A DNA stretch of 48,519 nt. It comes from Candidatus Ruthturnera sp. GTDB taxonomy: Bacteria; Pseudomonadota; Gammaproteobacteria; PS1; Pseudothioglobaceae. The DNA lies in the NCBI GenBank assembly GCA_030599095.1, contig JAUVOQ010000005.1, positions 1 to 48,519 on the forward strand, in the 5' to 3' direction. Under the pieces are notes generated by a model. The model ran no database searches, was not told where the DNA came from, and worked only from the letters and a program-made list of their open reading frames with translations. A program made the translations under genes and the position numbers. How positions within the stretch are numbered: position 1 is the stretch's first letter; every line of letters begins with the position of its first letter. Of this stretch, positions 9,030 to 17,611 are shown piece after piece.

Positions 9030-10756
9030 TTTTTTTGTCTTTTTAGAGTTTCTGCACTCAAATTATTTTGAACACTTAGTGTACAAAAAGTCTTCTCGCT
9101 AGCACTTATGTGAACGGATATTTCGAGTAATAATTCATCTCTTAAAATCCCCACTTTAATAATCTCATTAATAGCGTATTGATTGATGGTTGCCACCAAA
9201 TTATACCCACTGACTTTTTCATGATTAATGGTGATGATTTTATCACCCACGTAGAGCCCAGATTTTTGCGCACAAGTCCCTGAAAATACAGTCGTAATTT
9301 TGGCAAATTCTGCTTTGGTATTGGCACTAATGCCAAAATTAGACAGTTCTTTTTTATTAACACTAAAGACACAATCCACACCAACGTAGGCAAAGGCTTG
9401 TTGTAGTGGCAACTCTTTTACGCCATATAAATAATCGTTGAAAAAATCAGACAAATCATCATCAACCAAATCATTAACAATGCCTTGTATGGTGTTATCT
9501 TCTAACCCAAATTCTTGACAATTTTCCCAAGCAAATTTTAAAACATGGTCCAAAGACACCTTGTCATTGGTGCGTTGTCTAATATTGATATCAAGCACAA
9601 AGGCAAGTAATGCGCCTTTGGTGTAATAACTAACAATGGCATTCGGGGCGTTTTCATCTTGTTGGTAAAATTTAGTCCAAGTGTCATAGCTAGATTCTGC
9701 CAAGGATTGTCTTTGCCTGCCTTTGGATTGTTGCACTTGCGTTACGGTTTGAGCAAAAAGAGTTAAATATTGCTCTGGTGTTAAGATTTGCACACGCAAT
9801 AAAGACAACTCATCATAATATGACGTAAAGCCTTCAAAAATCCATAACTGTTGGGTATAGTTTTCTGTGTTTAAATCCAGTTGATGGAAGCCAGCAGGTT
9901 TGATGGTTTTAATCCACCAAGCATGAAAATATTCATGCGAACATAGGGTTAAAAATTTGGTGTATTCAGGTGTTATGTCATGCTCACCAAGTACTGGCAT
10001 TTCTTTTCTTGAGCAAATAAGGCTGGCTGAATTTTTATGCTCCAATCCACCATAAGCATTTGCCCTAATTAGGGTTAAAAATAAGTACTTATCAAATGGC
10101 ATAGTGCCATTAAAAAAATCAATATGGTGAGTGCATATAATCGTTAAATCCTTTGTTAGACGCTTGATATCTGCGTTGTGCTTTCCAGTGATTGTCATTT
10201 TATGACTAATGCCTTTCACATCAAACGCCAACTTAGTAAAATCTGCCATCTCTACAGGATGGTCAATCAAATCTTGATAATTATGAGCGATAAAGTTCAT
10301 ATTGCCTAATGCGCTCAAACCTGTGGCACACGACCAGTTGCCTAATGTTTGGTTTTGATCGGCGGGCTTTATATTCAGTTCGCATGAATTTGATTCAAAT
10401 CCTAAAGGCAACAAAAACAAACTACTGCCATTAAAAAAGGCACGTTCGTTGTTTAAATAAGCCGACCTAACTGATAAATCAAAGGCATATACTTCGTACT
10501 CAACACGAAGTATATGTTCACAAGGATGGGCAATCCAATGGTTTTTATCAAGTTTTTTAATGGGTATTTGTTGCTGATGATTTTTAGCCTTAATGCTGAT
10601 GATATTTTTAGCAAAATCACGAATCAGATAACTACCAGGAATCCAATTGGGTAACGAAAATACTTGCCCCAGCGGATTAGGGTTGTCTAGGGTTAATACA
10701 AGTTTAAAAATATGAGCATGGATGTCTTTAATGGCAACCGTGTATTTAATGCTCAT
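9008..10756 (-). CDS. M61-family metallopeptidase with PDZ domain
   Basis: 582-residue protein of the glycyl aminopeptidase (M61) family. The zinc motif HEYFH is at 274-278 and the third ligand is probably Glu308 in WIFEGFTSYYDE. An N-terminal beta domain precedes the catalytic domain, and a C-terminal PDZ-like domain covers about residues 455-560 (ISANTKAEF ... GLYVGDKIITINHEKVSGY). No clear signal peptide, so it is probably cytoplasmic. The physiological substrate is unknown. It is the first gene of a minus-strand run with ttcA and the acyltransferase. Confidence 0.88.
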   Translation of the reverse strand: MSIKYTVAIKDIHAHIFKLVLTLDNPNPLGQVFSLPNWIPGSYLIRDFAKNIISIKAKNHQQQIPIKKLDKNHWIAHPCEHILRVEYEVYAFDLSVRSAYLNNERAFFNGSSLFLLPLGFESNSCELNIKPADQNQTLGNWSCATGLSALGNMNFIAHNYQDLIDHPVEMADFTKLAFDVKGISHKMTITGKHNADIKRLTKDLTIICTHHIDFFNGTMPFDKYLFLTLIRANAYGGLEHKNSASLICSRKEMPVLGEHDITPEYTKFLTLCSHEYFHAWWIKTIKPAGFHQLDLNTENYTQQLWIFEGFTSYYDELSLLRVQILTPEQYLTLFAQTVTQVQQSKGRQRQSLAESSYDTWTKFYQQDENAPNAIVSYYTKGALLAFVLDINIRQRTNDKVSLDHVLKFAWENCQEFGLEDNTIQGIVNDLVDDDLSDFFNDYLYGVKELPLQQAFAYVGVDCVFSVNKKELSNFGISANTKAEFAKITTVFSGTCAQKSGLYVGDKIITINHEKVSGYNLVATINQYAINEIIKVGILRDELLLEISVHISASEKTFCTLSVQNNLSAETLKRQKKWFSQAK

Positions 10757-10832
10757 AAGGGATTTTTTGTTGTTTTTAACGGCTTAAAAAATAAAATGCC
10801 AGTGTTGTTTATATCGCTCAAAGCAGGATTTA

Positions 10833-12212
10833 TCACGGTAATAATTGGTCAATAACTGCCTTGAAATCAAGCACTGATTGTTGATAATTTTTCGCTACTT
10901 GAATATGGTTAAGATTTGCATTTTGCTCATTGTTTTGTGCTGAAATAACAAAACTTGCTTGAGAATTGGCGTTGTTGTATCTTCGTTTTTCCTCTTTGGT
11001 GCGTGCCTTGGCAATTTTGATTTGCATTTTATTAGAGTTAAGTATTTCCAGTAAATACTGAATTTTTTGCTTTAATGCGTTTGCTCTAGCATGGATATTT
11101 AATAATTGTTCTTGCTTTTGTTGTTTGGCTCTGGCAAGTTTTATTTGTGTTTTTTCAATCGCTGACTTGGCTTGCGTGCCGCCAATAGGATAACCCAAAT
11201 CCAAGCCAATATTCCACGATGGACTTTGGTTAGAAATAGAGTCTGTATAGTGGCGACTTTCACCTTCACTGCTAATACCAAGCCTCAAGTCAAGCTGTAC
11301 TTTTGAATTACTTTTATCACTCTTTAGTTGACGTTTTAGCAGATCTTGGTTTAAATCAGCTATTTTTAATACTCTAGAATTGGTCAATAAGTATTGTCTA
11401 AGATTATCATTATTAGTTGTATGGTGTTGATATAAATCAAATTCAGCCTTAACATTAGAAAAACTAATGTCTAAAATAATCGCCATTTCATGACGTAAAA
11501 GATTTAAATCTTGTCGGGCTTGAAGTTGCTGCTGTTTAGCGCTTTGATAAGCATCTTCTTGCAACAATACATCAACTTTATCAACCACTGACATGGTAAA
11601 TTTTTGCTTAACCAAGGCTAATTCTTGAGTGGCTAAATCTAGGCGTTGATTGTTAATCATTAAACGCGCTTGAGCGTAAGTCAAATCAACAAATTTCTTT
11701 AGTTGGGCAAGTATAAAAACCTCTTGTTGTTCAGCGGCGTCAAGCCTAGATATTTGTATGTCAATATTGGATAAATCTGTATTTAGTTGATCATTAATAC
11801 CGCTTGCATTTTTTAATAATGGGTGAACATAATCAATAGAAAATTTATTTCTATTGGTATTGGAATTGTCCTTGTTTTTCTCTTTCAAATTGTGTTTGAG
11901 AGTAATATCAGCGCCTGAACTTAGTATTTTTTTAGTTACTGAAAAATCAACTAATGTGGTGTCTAAATCATTATAAGTTGCGGATGAAATGTCGCTTGCA
12001 TCTTCGCTTTTAAAATTAGTTTTTACACCAACGACCCAATCTTGATTAGCCGTGGTTGCTTGTTGATCAGTTTGTTTAATTTTTACAGACAAATCAAGTT
12101 GTGTAAAAAAAGGATGTGTGTCTTTTAAACGCTGAATAAATTCATGCTGTGTCATTGCTTGAATATCAAGACAAATGGCAAAAATCAATACGCTGGTTAG
12201 ATTTTTTTTCAT
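10833..12212 (-). CDS. TolC-family outer membrane efflux protein
   Basis: 459 residues with an N-terminal signal peptide (MKKNLTSVLIFAICLDIQA) followed by long helix-rich segments full of Gln, Lys and Leu and beta-strand stretches (VDFSVTKKILSSGADITLKH, WNIGLDLGYPIGG). This is the pattern of the outer-membrane channel of type I secretion or efflux systems. Its ATG overlaps the aroK stop (ATGA). No ABC or membrane-fusion gene lies next to it. It could serve export of the RTX protein at 45162, but that is only inference. Confidence 0.8.
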   Translation of the reverse strand: MKKNLTSVLIFAICLDIQAMTQHEFIQRLKDTHPFFTQLDLSVKIKQTDQQATTANQDWVVGVKTNFKSEDASDISSATYNDLDTTLVDFSVTKKILSSGADITLKHNLKEKNKDNSNTNRNKFSIDYVHPLLKNASGINDQLNTDLSNIDIQISRLDAAEQQEVFILAQLKKFVDLTYAQARLMINNQRLDLATQELALVKQKFTMSVVDKVDVLLQEDAYQSAKQQQLQARQDLNLLRHEMAIILDISFSNVKAEFDLYQHHTTNNDNLRQYLLTNSRVLKIADLNQDLLKRQLKSDKSNSKVQLDLRLGISSEGESRHYTDSISNQSPSWNIGLDLGYPIGGTQAKSAIEKTQIKLARAKQQKQEQLLNIHARANALKQKIQYLLEILNSNKMQIKIAKARTKEEKRRYNNANSQASFVISAQNNEQNANLNHIQVAKNYQQSVLDFKAVIDQLLP

Positions 12213-12730
12213 ACTGAGATGACTTTTTTAATGTCGTTAATAATGGCGTATAATTTCTTGCCTGTGGTGTCAATTGCCACATCGGACACTTGTTTGTATA
12301 AAGATTCGCGCTTTAGTACCAAGTCACGAATGGTTTTCTCTCGATTGCTTGATTGTTCAAGTAATGGTCTAGATTTAGAATTCATGGTGCGTTTGAGTAA
12401 TTGTTCAATTGTTGATGATAAATACACCACAAAATTATCACGCTTGAGCATTTCTCGGTTTTTAGGACTGATAACAATACCGCCGCCTGTAGCAATGACA
12501 ATATTCTTAATCTCGCATAAATCAGCCAACATTTGTGTTTCACGCTTGCGAAAACCTTGCTCACCTTCTACATCAAAAATATGGTCAATAGACACGCCTG
12601 TACGCGCCACTATCTCAAAGTCTGAGTCAAAAAAATCACGCTTAAGAACACAGGCCAAACGACGACCAACTGAGGTTTTGCCAGAACCCATCGGCCCAAC
12701 TAAAACAACATTTGATGCCTTGCCACTCAT
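12209..12730 (-). CDS. aroK: Shikimate kinase
   Basis: Phosphorylates shikimate at O3 in aromatic amino-acid synthesis. 173 residues (E. coli AroK 173). Walker A GPMGSGKTSVG at 12-22, shikimate-contacting FFDSDFEI and GFRKRE, the GGGIV loop near 80 and the lid with SRPLL are all present. Usually followed by aroB; here the next gene is a TolC-type protein overlapping by four bases. Confidence 0.94.
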   Translation of the reverse strand: MSGKASNVVLVGPMGSGKTSVGRRLACVLKRDFFDSDFEIVARTGVSIDHIFDVEGEQGFRKRETQMLADLCEIKNIVIATGGGIVISPKNREMLKRDNFVVYLSSTIEQLLKRTMNSKSRPLLEQSSNREKTIRDLVLKRESLYKQVSDVAIDTTGKKLYAIINDIKKVISV

Positions 12731-12736
12731 TAAAAT

Positions 12737-12928
12737 TTATACCAATTTGTAGTTGGCACTACAATACGGGCAAGATGCTTGACCGCTTTTGTCGAATTTT
12801 AAAAATACCTTGGGGTGCATATTCCACTTTTGCGCCTCTGGTGGTGGGCAGTGAGATGGCAAATCTTTTTCTTTCACAGTGTTAAAACTAACCTGTTTTT
12901 TTTGAAAATCATCTACGAATAAATTCAT
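12737..12928 (-). CDS. Small zinc-finger protein (CHCC type)
   Basis: 63 residues from the ATG at 12928 (an earlier in-frame start at 12934 adds two residues). The C-terminal part has the zf-CHCC pattern: Cys in SHCPPPE, a His in NMHPKVF and the pair CPYC. This is like the bacterial relatives of the NDUFS6 zinc-binding domain. It overlaps the ilvE end slightly and precedes aroK by 6 bases. Role unknown; the family is often found in amino-acid or respiratory operons. Confidence 0.8.
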   Translation of the reverse strand: MNLFVDDFQKKQVSFNTVKEKDLPSHCPPPEAQKWNMHPKVFLKFDKSGQASCPYCSANYKLV

Positions 12929-13857
12929 TGGCAAAACCCCTTGGCAGTCCAGTGTTGGTATCGCTCATTCCTGCCATAAACACAATCAAAATATAAACTT
13001 TGTAACTGCTCAGTCACTGGACCACGTATGCCCAGACCAATCGAACGATTATCAAGTTCACGAATGGGGGTTATCTCTGCTGCTGTACCTGTAAAAAATG
13101 CCTCATCCGCAATGCACACTTCATCACGAGTAATGCGTTTTTCAATCACTTTATAGCCCAAATCAGTTGCTAATTTGAATACGGTATCACGGGTAATGCC
13201 TGCCAATGCTGAGGTTAAATCAGGCGTGTAAATAACGCCATCTCGCACAATAAAAATATTTTCGCCACTGCCTTCAGCCACAAAACCATCAACATCTAAC
13301 ATTAATGCCTCATCATAACCATCAGTTAACGCCTCTTGTAAGGCTAACATTGAATTAATGTAATTGCCATTAGCCTTGGCTTTAGTCATGGCAACATTAA
13401 CATGATGGCGTGCATAACTTGAAGTGCGAATGCGAATGCCATTTTTCATATTATCCTCACCCAAATACGAGCCCCATTCCCAAGCGGCAATAATGGTGTG
13501 TACCTTAAGCCCGTCAGCACGTAATCCCATGCCTTCTGAGCCGTAAAAGCACATAGGACGAATATAGGCACTATCAAGATTATTTTTAACAACCGCATCT
13601 TTTTGGGCTTGGTTAAGTTCGTCTTTGGAAAAACCAATATCCATGTTCATAATTTTGGCAGAATTAAACAATCTGTTGGTGTGCTCTTCAAGGCGAAAAA
13701 TTGCCGACCCATCTTTGGTTTCGTATGCACGAACCCCTTCAAACACGCCCATGCCATAGTGCAAAGTATGGGTTAATACATGGACTTTGGCTTCACGCCA
13801 ATCAACCCACTCGCCATCAAACCAAATTAAACCATCTCTATCATCAAATGTATGCAT
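12925..13857 (-). CDS. ilvE: Branched-chain amino-acid aminotransferase
   Basis: Class IV PLP aminotransferase, 310 residues (E. coli 309), catalysing the last step of Ile, Leu and Val synthesis. The PLP lysine is Lys161 in AKANGNYINS. GEWVDWREAKVHVLTHTLHY and GTAAEITPIRE match IlvE. It follows lysC by 2 bases and is probably co-transcribed with it. Confidence 0.93.
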   Translation of the reverse strand: MHTFDDRDGLIWFDGEWVDWREAKVHVLTHTLHYGMGVFEGVRAYETKDGSAIFRLEEHTNRLFNSAKIMNMDIGFSKDELNQAQKDAVVKNNLDSAYIRPMCFYGSEGMGLRADGLKVHTIIAAWEWGSYLGEDNMKNGIRIRTSSYARHHVNVAMTKAKANGNYINSMLALQEALTDGYDEALMLDVDGFVAEGSGENIFIVRDGVIYTPDLTSALAGITRDTVFKLATDLGYKVIEKRITRDEVCIADEAFFTGTAAEITPIRELDNRSIGLGIRGPVTEQLQSLYFDCVYGRNERYQHWTAKGFCQ

Positions 13858-13859
13858 TT

Positions 13860-15083
13860 TTATTCCTTATCCAATTCAAATGCAGCGTGTAATGAACGTA
13901 CTGCTAATTCTAAATACTTTTCATCAATCACCACTGAAATTTTAATTTCGCTGGTGGAAATCATTTGAATATTAATACCCTCATCATGTAACACTTCAAA
14001 CATTTGCGTAGCAATGCCCGTATGAGAACGCATACCAATACCCACCAATGATACTTTAACCACTTTGTCGTCACTTTGGACGGCCATTGCCCCTAATTCT
14101 TGACACAAACAATCTAGGATTTCACTAGCGGCTTTAAAGTCATTTCTATGCATGGTAAAAGCGAAATTAGTTAAGCCCTCGTGTGCAGATACACTTTGCA
14201 CAATCATATCAACTTCAATATTAGCACCGCTAATTGGGCTTAGAATTTTAAATGCAATACCGGGTTCATCTGGCACGCCGATTAAACTTAATTTTGCCTC
14301 ATCTTTATTATGAGCAATGCCTGAAATAACTGCTTGTTCCATAATATTTTCCTCACTGGTAATTAACGTACCTTTTGGATTATCAATCAAAGATGATAAT
14401 ACTCTTAGTGGTACTTTGTATTTTGATGCAAACTCCACGGAACGAATTTGCAAAACTTTTGAGCCGAGCGATGCCATCTCTAACATCTCTTCATAACTCA
14501 CAACATTCATTTTTCTGGCATTCGGCTCAATACGCGGGTCGGTTGTAAAGACGCCATCTACATCGGTATAAATTTGGCATTCATCAGCCTTAAGCGCAAC
14601 AGCAAGTGCGACAGCGGTGGTGTCAGAACCGCCACGACCTAATGTGGTAATGTGCCCCTCTTCATCCACACCTTGAAACCCTGCCACCACCACAACTTTG
14701 CCTTGGGTCAAACTTTGACGGATGCGATGATCATCAATCGACTTGATGCGTGCTTTACCGTGCTCAGAATCAGTCATAATGCGCACTTGCGAACCTGTAT
14801 AAGAAATCGCATCACAACCTAACTGTTGCAACGCCATAGCAAGCAAAGCTATCGTCTCTTGCTCGCCAGTCGTTAGTAAAACATCCATTTCTCTTAGAGA
14901 AGGCGTCTCTTGAATGGTTTGTGCAAGTTCAGTCATTCGATTGGTTTCACCACTCATGGCAGACACACTTACGATTAACTGATTGTCCAGCTCTTTAAAT
15001 GCTTTGATTTTTTGTGCAACTGCTTGAATACGCTCAACCGAAGCAACTGAAGTACCGCCGTATTTTTGTACAATTAATGCCAT
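13860..15083 (-). CDS. lysC: Aspartate kinase
   Basis: 407-residue aspartokinase, first step of the Lys/Thr/Met pathway. N-terminal kinase domain begins with VQKYGGTSVAS and contains TTLGRGGSDTTAVALA. Two C-terminal ACT domains start near 270 (VPDEPGIAFKILSPI) and 345 (KVSLVGIGMRSHTGIA). Length and layout match the LysC type of beta and gamma proteobacteria with feedback control. A promoter sits just upstream. Confidence 0.94.
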   Translation of the reverse strand: MALIVQKYGGTSVASVERIQAVAQKIKAFKELDNQLIVSVSAMSGETNRMTELAQTIQETPSLREMDVLLTTGEQETIALLAMALQQLGCDAISYTGSQVRIMTDSEHGKARIKSIDDHRIRQSLTQGKVVVVAGFQGVDEEGHITTLGRGGSDTTAVALAVALKADECQIYTDVDGVFTTDPRIEPNARKMNVVSYEEMLEMASLGSKVLQIRSVEFASKYKVPLRVLSSLIDNPKGTLITSEENIMEQAVISGIAHNKDEAKLSLIGVPDEPGIAFKILSPISGANIEVDMIVQSVSAHEGLTNFAFTMHRNDFKAASEILDCLCQELGAMAVQSDDKVVKVSLVGIGMRSHTGIATQMFEVLHDEGINIQMISTSEIKISVVIDEKYLELAVRSLHAAFELDKE

Positions 15084-15112
15084 TAATCATCATTCAATTA
15101 ATAATTATCAGA

Positions 15113-15142
15113 ATTATACGTTAGCAATCGTGTTTTCAGTAA
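15113..15142 (-). promoter_or_regulatory. Probable lysC promoter
   Basis: Minus strand -35 TTACTG (15142-15137) and -10 TATAAT (15118-15113), 18 bases apart and about 30 bases before the lysC start. There is room for only a short leader, so no lysine riboswitch is present. Confidence 0.5.
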
Positions 15143-15203
15143 TAAAAAGCACGACTTATTGAGATGCATCATCTATGGATGATTGTCAAAATGACAAATT
15201 TTA

Positions 15204-15395
15204 TTAAACTTGAGACTTATGCATTAAACCCAAAAGAAAACCAACATTCAAACCAAAAACAATGCACGTTATAACCACCCAAGAACAAACCTTTGCCGAT
15301 GGCTCTTTATCAACATACCAAACTCTCAACTGGACATGATTAACATGGCGGACAATAACTAAGGAATTAACCCATATTAAAATTCGCCCATTCAA
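15204..15395 (-). pseudogene. Possible truncated LapA-like (DUF1049) membrane protein
   Basis: A 63-codon open frame from a TTG. The part NHVQLRVWYVD followed by WVVITCIVFGLNVGFLLGL looks like the second half of LapA/DUF1049 proteins: a short polar loop, then a glycine-rich membrane helix. The expected N-terminal membrane segment is incomplete (only ILIWVNSLVIV remains). An in-frame stop lies upstream inside the direct repeat at 15406-15428, so no full start is available. It looks like a gene whose front was lost at the cassette boundary, but the resemblance is weak. Confidence 0.35.
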
Positions 15396-15405
15396 GTTCC
15401 AGGTG

Positions 15406-15428
15406 CAACTTTTTGTTGGTTAATAATA
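15406..15428. repeat. Left copy of 23-bp direct repeat bounding the defence cassette
   Basis: Ends in the 19-base core TTTTTGTTGGTTAATAATA. Together with the preceding four bases it matches 21759-21781 in the same orientation at 22 of 23 positions (one C/T difference). The two copies enclose only the four-gene cassette. It may be an attachment-like or recombination site. No integrase is present. Confidence 0.75.
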
Positions 15429-15557
15429 GGATTTTATCAGTTTCATTTTTTAAGATTCACCATTCTTGCATCTAAGACCTCATTTGCAATTTTTCTAGTA
15501 ATAACTGCAAGCACATTGACCATCTTTTAATTTATTGCTAGGATTATTGTCATTTTT

Positions 15558-16799
15558 TTACTTATTGCCTTTTGACTGATTGCATAGAGCGCATAAAGTT
15601 TGTCCGTTTTCTATACTAGTTTTTCCGCCTTTTGAGTGTGGTTCAATATGGTCAGCATGCATATCTTTAAACTCAACTGAACACCCGCATTGTTTGCATT
15701 TTCCATTATCTCTACGCCACATCACTATTTTTTGATTTTCATCAAATAATCTTTGAATGTCTTGAGTTTCTAAGCTTGAAATTTCTTTAAATAACTTATT
15801 TGTGTAAGCACGATTACGAATTTCTATGTTCTTTCTCAAACCGCCACTTTTATTAAAAGCATCGATATATTCATACAAATCTTTCGACCAACTATCTCCA
15901 GCATTTATCAATTCAGCAGCATCTTCAACACTTCGTCTATCCCCTTCAAAAGCAATATAAAAAGATGCAAAATTTTGCTCTTTATCTTTTACAATATAAA
16001 CTTTCATTAAAAGAGATATTAACAGATAGAAATCTACGAATCCCCATTTAATTGCTAACTCTGGGGTTTTAAGCATAAATGCTTCGGAGATAAAATTAAG
16101 CACTCTCTTAATGTTTTTTGCATGTTTAGAGTTTTTATCGAAAGTTTTATGATTCTCATACATCTTTTTTAGGTCTTGTGCTTTCATATCTGTTGCACCA
16201 CCTGCAATCTCTAAACAAACAACATGCGATAACCAATCAGCATATAAATTTCTATCGTCTTTCTTTGGTATCGTAACTTGAAACACTTTATGTTCTTTAG
16301 ATAGATCAGCAATAAAGTCTCTCATATTGCCGGTCATGGCATTTCTTTTTTCTGGCGGGTTAAGAGTTTTCCCTTCTTGCAACCTTAAAAATAAATCTCT
16401 AATTTCCTCGTCATTAGTATCTTCAATAATAACTATAGATAATTCATATTCATCTAATTTGTCTTTAATATCATCAGATAGTTCACTGTATTTTTTTCCA
16501 AATAAATCTCCCATAGGCAGATTTCTTGAGGCTTCTCCTAATACATATTCATCATTATAAAAACCCCATACAGCTCTCAACCTTTGCTGTCCGTCAATCA
16601 CTTCATATTCAAAGTTATCCTCACTACTATTGGTCAAATAAATTTTAGGTGTGTCATATTCTCGCAACATTGTATCAATGAGCAATTGATTATTTTTTTC
16701 ATTCCATACCCCAGCCCTTTGATAGTCTGGATTTACATTTGTACTTTTCTTTCTCCGATTAACTATACCCAGACCCCATGATTTTTTATTTGTCTTCAT
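15558..16799 (-). CDS. DUF262-HNH protein, SspE/GmrSD-like candidate effector nuclease
   Basis: 413 residues. The N-terminal DUF262 (ParB/Srx-like) domain holds the nucleotide-hydrolysis motif DGQQR at 69-73, in EVIDGQQRLRAVWGF. The C-terminal HNH nuclease domain has zinc-type pairs Cys368/Cys371 and Cys403/Cys406 around HADHIEPHSKGG. Family knowledge: DUF262 with a nuclease domain forms modification-sensing restriction enzymes such as GmrSD, and SspE, which responds to DNA phosphorothioation. Here the HNH is of the simple CxxC type rather than DUF1524. It is last in the operon, 15 bases after the PAPS-reductase-like gene, as expected for the effector. The stop follows immediately after KGNK, and the same frame stays open for a further 20 codons. 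Confidence 0.82.
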   Translation of the reverse strand: MKTNKKSWGLGIVNRRKKSTNVNPDYQRAGVWNEKNNQLLIDTMLREYDTPKIYLTNSSEDNFEYEVIDGQQRLRAVWGFYNDEYVLGEASRNLPMGDLFGKKYSELSDDIKDKLDEYELSIVIIEDTNDEEIRDLFLRLQEGKTLNPPEKRNAMTGNMRDFIADLSKEHKVFQVTIPKKDDRNLYADWLSHVVCLEIAGGATDMKAQDLKKMYENHKTFDKNSKHAKNIKRVLNFISEAFMLKTPELAIKWGFVDFYLLISLLMKVYIVKDKEQNFASFYIAFEGDRRSVEDAAELINAGDSWSKDLYEYIDAFNKSGGLRKNIEIRNRAYTNKLFKEISSLETQDIQRLFDENQKIVMWRRDNGKCKQCGCSVEFKDMHADHIEPHSKGGKTSIENGQTLCALCNQSKGNK

Positions 16800-16814
16800 T
16801 CTTTTACCCTTTAT

Positions 16815-17609
16815 TCATAAACTACAAATCAAACAAGCCTGATTCTCATCATCTTGCCCATCTTCTATTAAAATATCTTGCCAAGAGCGATTATCTTTTC
16901 TCTTTGCAAGTTGCTCTTTTCTTTTCTTACTATTTGTCAGAATTTCATCTTTCCGATCAACCAACTCTTCTAGTGTCATGCCCTGAATCCATGTATAGCC
17001 CTCTCCACCTTCTTGCTTTTCCATTTCAACAGCCCTAGCAAACTCTTTGGGATGTCTTTCAGACAGCCCTATCCATTCTTCTCGGCGTTGAAAAAAGCAA
17101 AAAAAACAACCTGAACGACTACGCCACTCATAATATTCTGGAATACCTACCGTTTCTCTTAATAAGTTAAAAATATCTTCCCTAACCAAGCCATCCTCAA
17201 TAAAAGGAAACATTGGTTTAATGTTTTTTTTATTGCTAATATAACCCTCACGATTTTCATCGGCACGGATACCGATATAAGAAATACATTCGTCATTACC
17301 AATAAACTCTTCAAAAGGGGCTAATTTCATCTCTTTTGTGCACCAGCGCTGTTGTGGTGATGGCAACATTCCATCTTTCATTTTAAGATGATGAAAAAAA
17401 TCTTTTTTACTCCCTAATCTTATTATTTTTTGACCTAAATAAATCTCTAATTTATCCAAAAAAGTATAAATTTCAGGCAACTCCACTCCTGTATCGGTAA
17501 AAAAATACTCCATCTCAGGGATTTTATTTTGTTGTTTAAGATAGATTGCTAAGGCTGCACTATCCTTGCCACCAGAAATACCTAATACCTGTCTTATTTT
17601 TTTAGCCAT
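16815..17609 (-). CDS. DndC-like PAPS-reductase-family sulfurtransferase
   Basis: 264 residues of the PP-loop ATPase/PAPS reductase family. PP-loop SGGKDSAA is at 12-19. Candidate Fe-S or sulfur-handling cysteines are Cys90 (QRWCTKEMK), Cys168/Cys171 (RSGCFFCFF) and a C-terminal pair Cys259/Cys262. DndC and SspD use this fold to put sulfur on the DNA backbone. A role in assimilatory sulfate reduction is unlikely, because no cys genes are near and the C-terminal PAPS-reductase signature is absent. It lies 2 bases after the large ATPase gene. Sulfur donor would have to be IscS (4739-5953) or another desulfurase. Confidence 0.82.
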   Translation of the reverse strand: MAKKIRQVLGISGGKDSAALAIYLKQQNKIPEMEYFFTDTGVELPEIYTFLDKLEIYLGQKIIRLGSKKDFFHHLKMKDGMLPSPQQRWCTKEMKLAPFEEFIGNDECISYIGIRADENREGYISNKKNIKPMFPFIEDGLVREDIFNLLRETVGIPEYYEWRSRSGCFFCFFQRREEWIGLSERHPKEFARAVEMEKQEGGEGYTWIQGMTLEELVDRKDEILTNSKKRKEQLAKRKDNRSWQDILIEDGQDDENQACLICSL

Positions 17610-17611
17610 CT

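Larger units (their letters stand above)
15084..15557. other. Intergenic region holding the left end of the defence cassette
   Basis: 474 bases between lysC and the DUF262 gene. It contains the lysC promoter, a perfect small inverted repeat TTGTCAAAATGACAA (15183-15197), the LapA-like remnant, and the left copy of the direct repeat at 15406-15428. The remaining 130 bases on the cassette side show no gene that I trust. Confidence 0.5.

Noticed and set aside
12219-12752. 177-codon plus-strand ORF opposite aroK
   Set aside because: Antisense shadow of a clear shikimate kinase; no recognisable domain.
15084-15203. Lysine riboswitch before lysC
   Set aside because: The leader from the likely promoter is about 30 bases, far too short for the riboswitch.
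16815-17609. Assimilatory PAPS reductase (cysH)
   Set aside because: No sulfate-assimilation genes are near, the C-terminal cysteine signature of CysH is missing, and the operon partners are defence-type.
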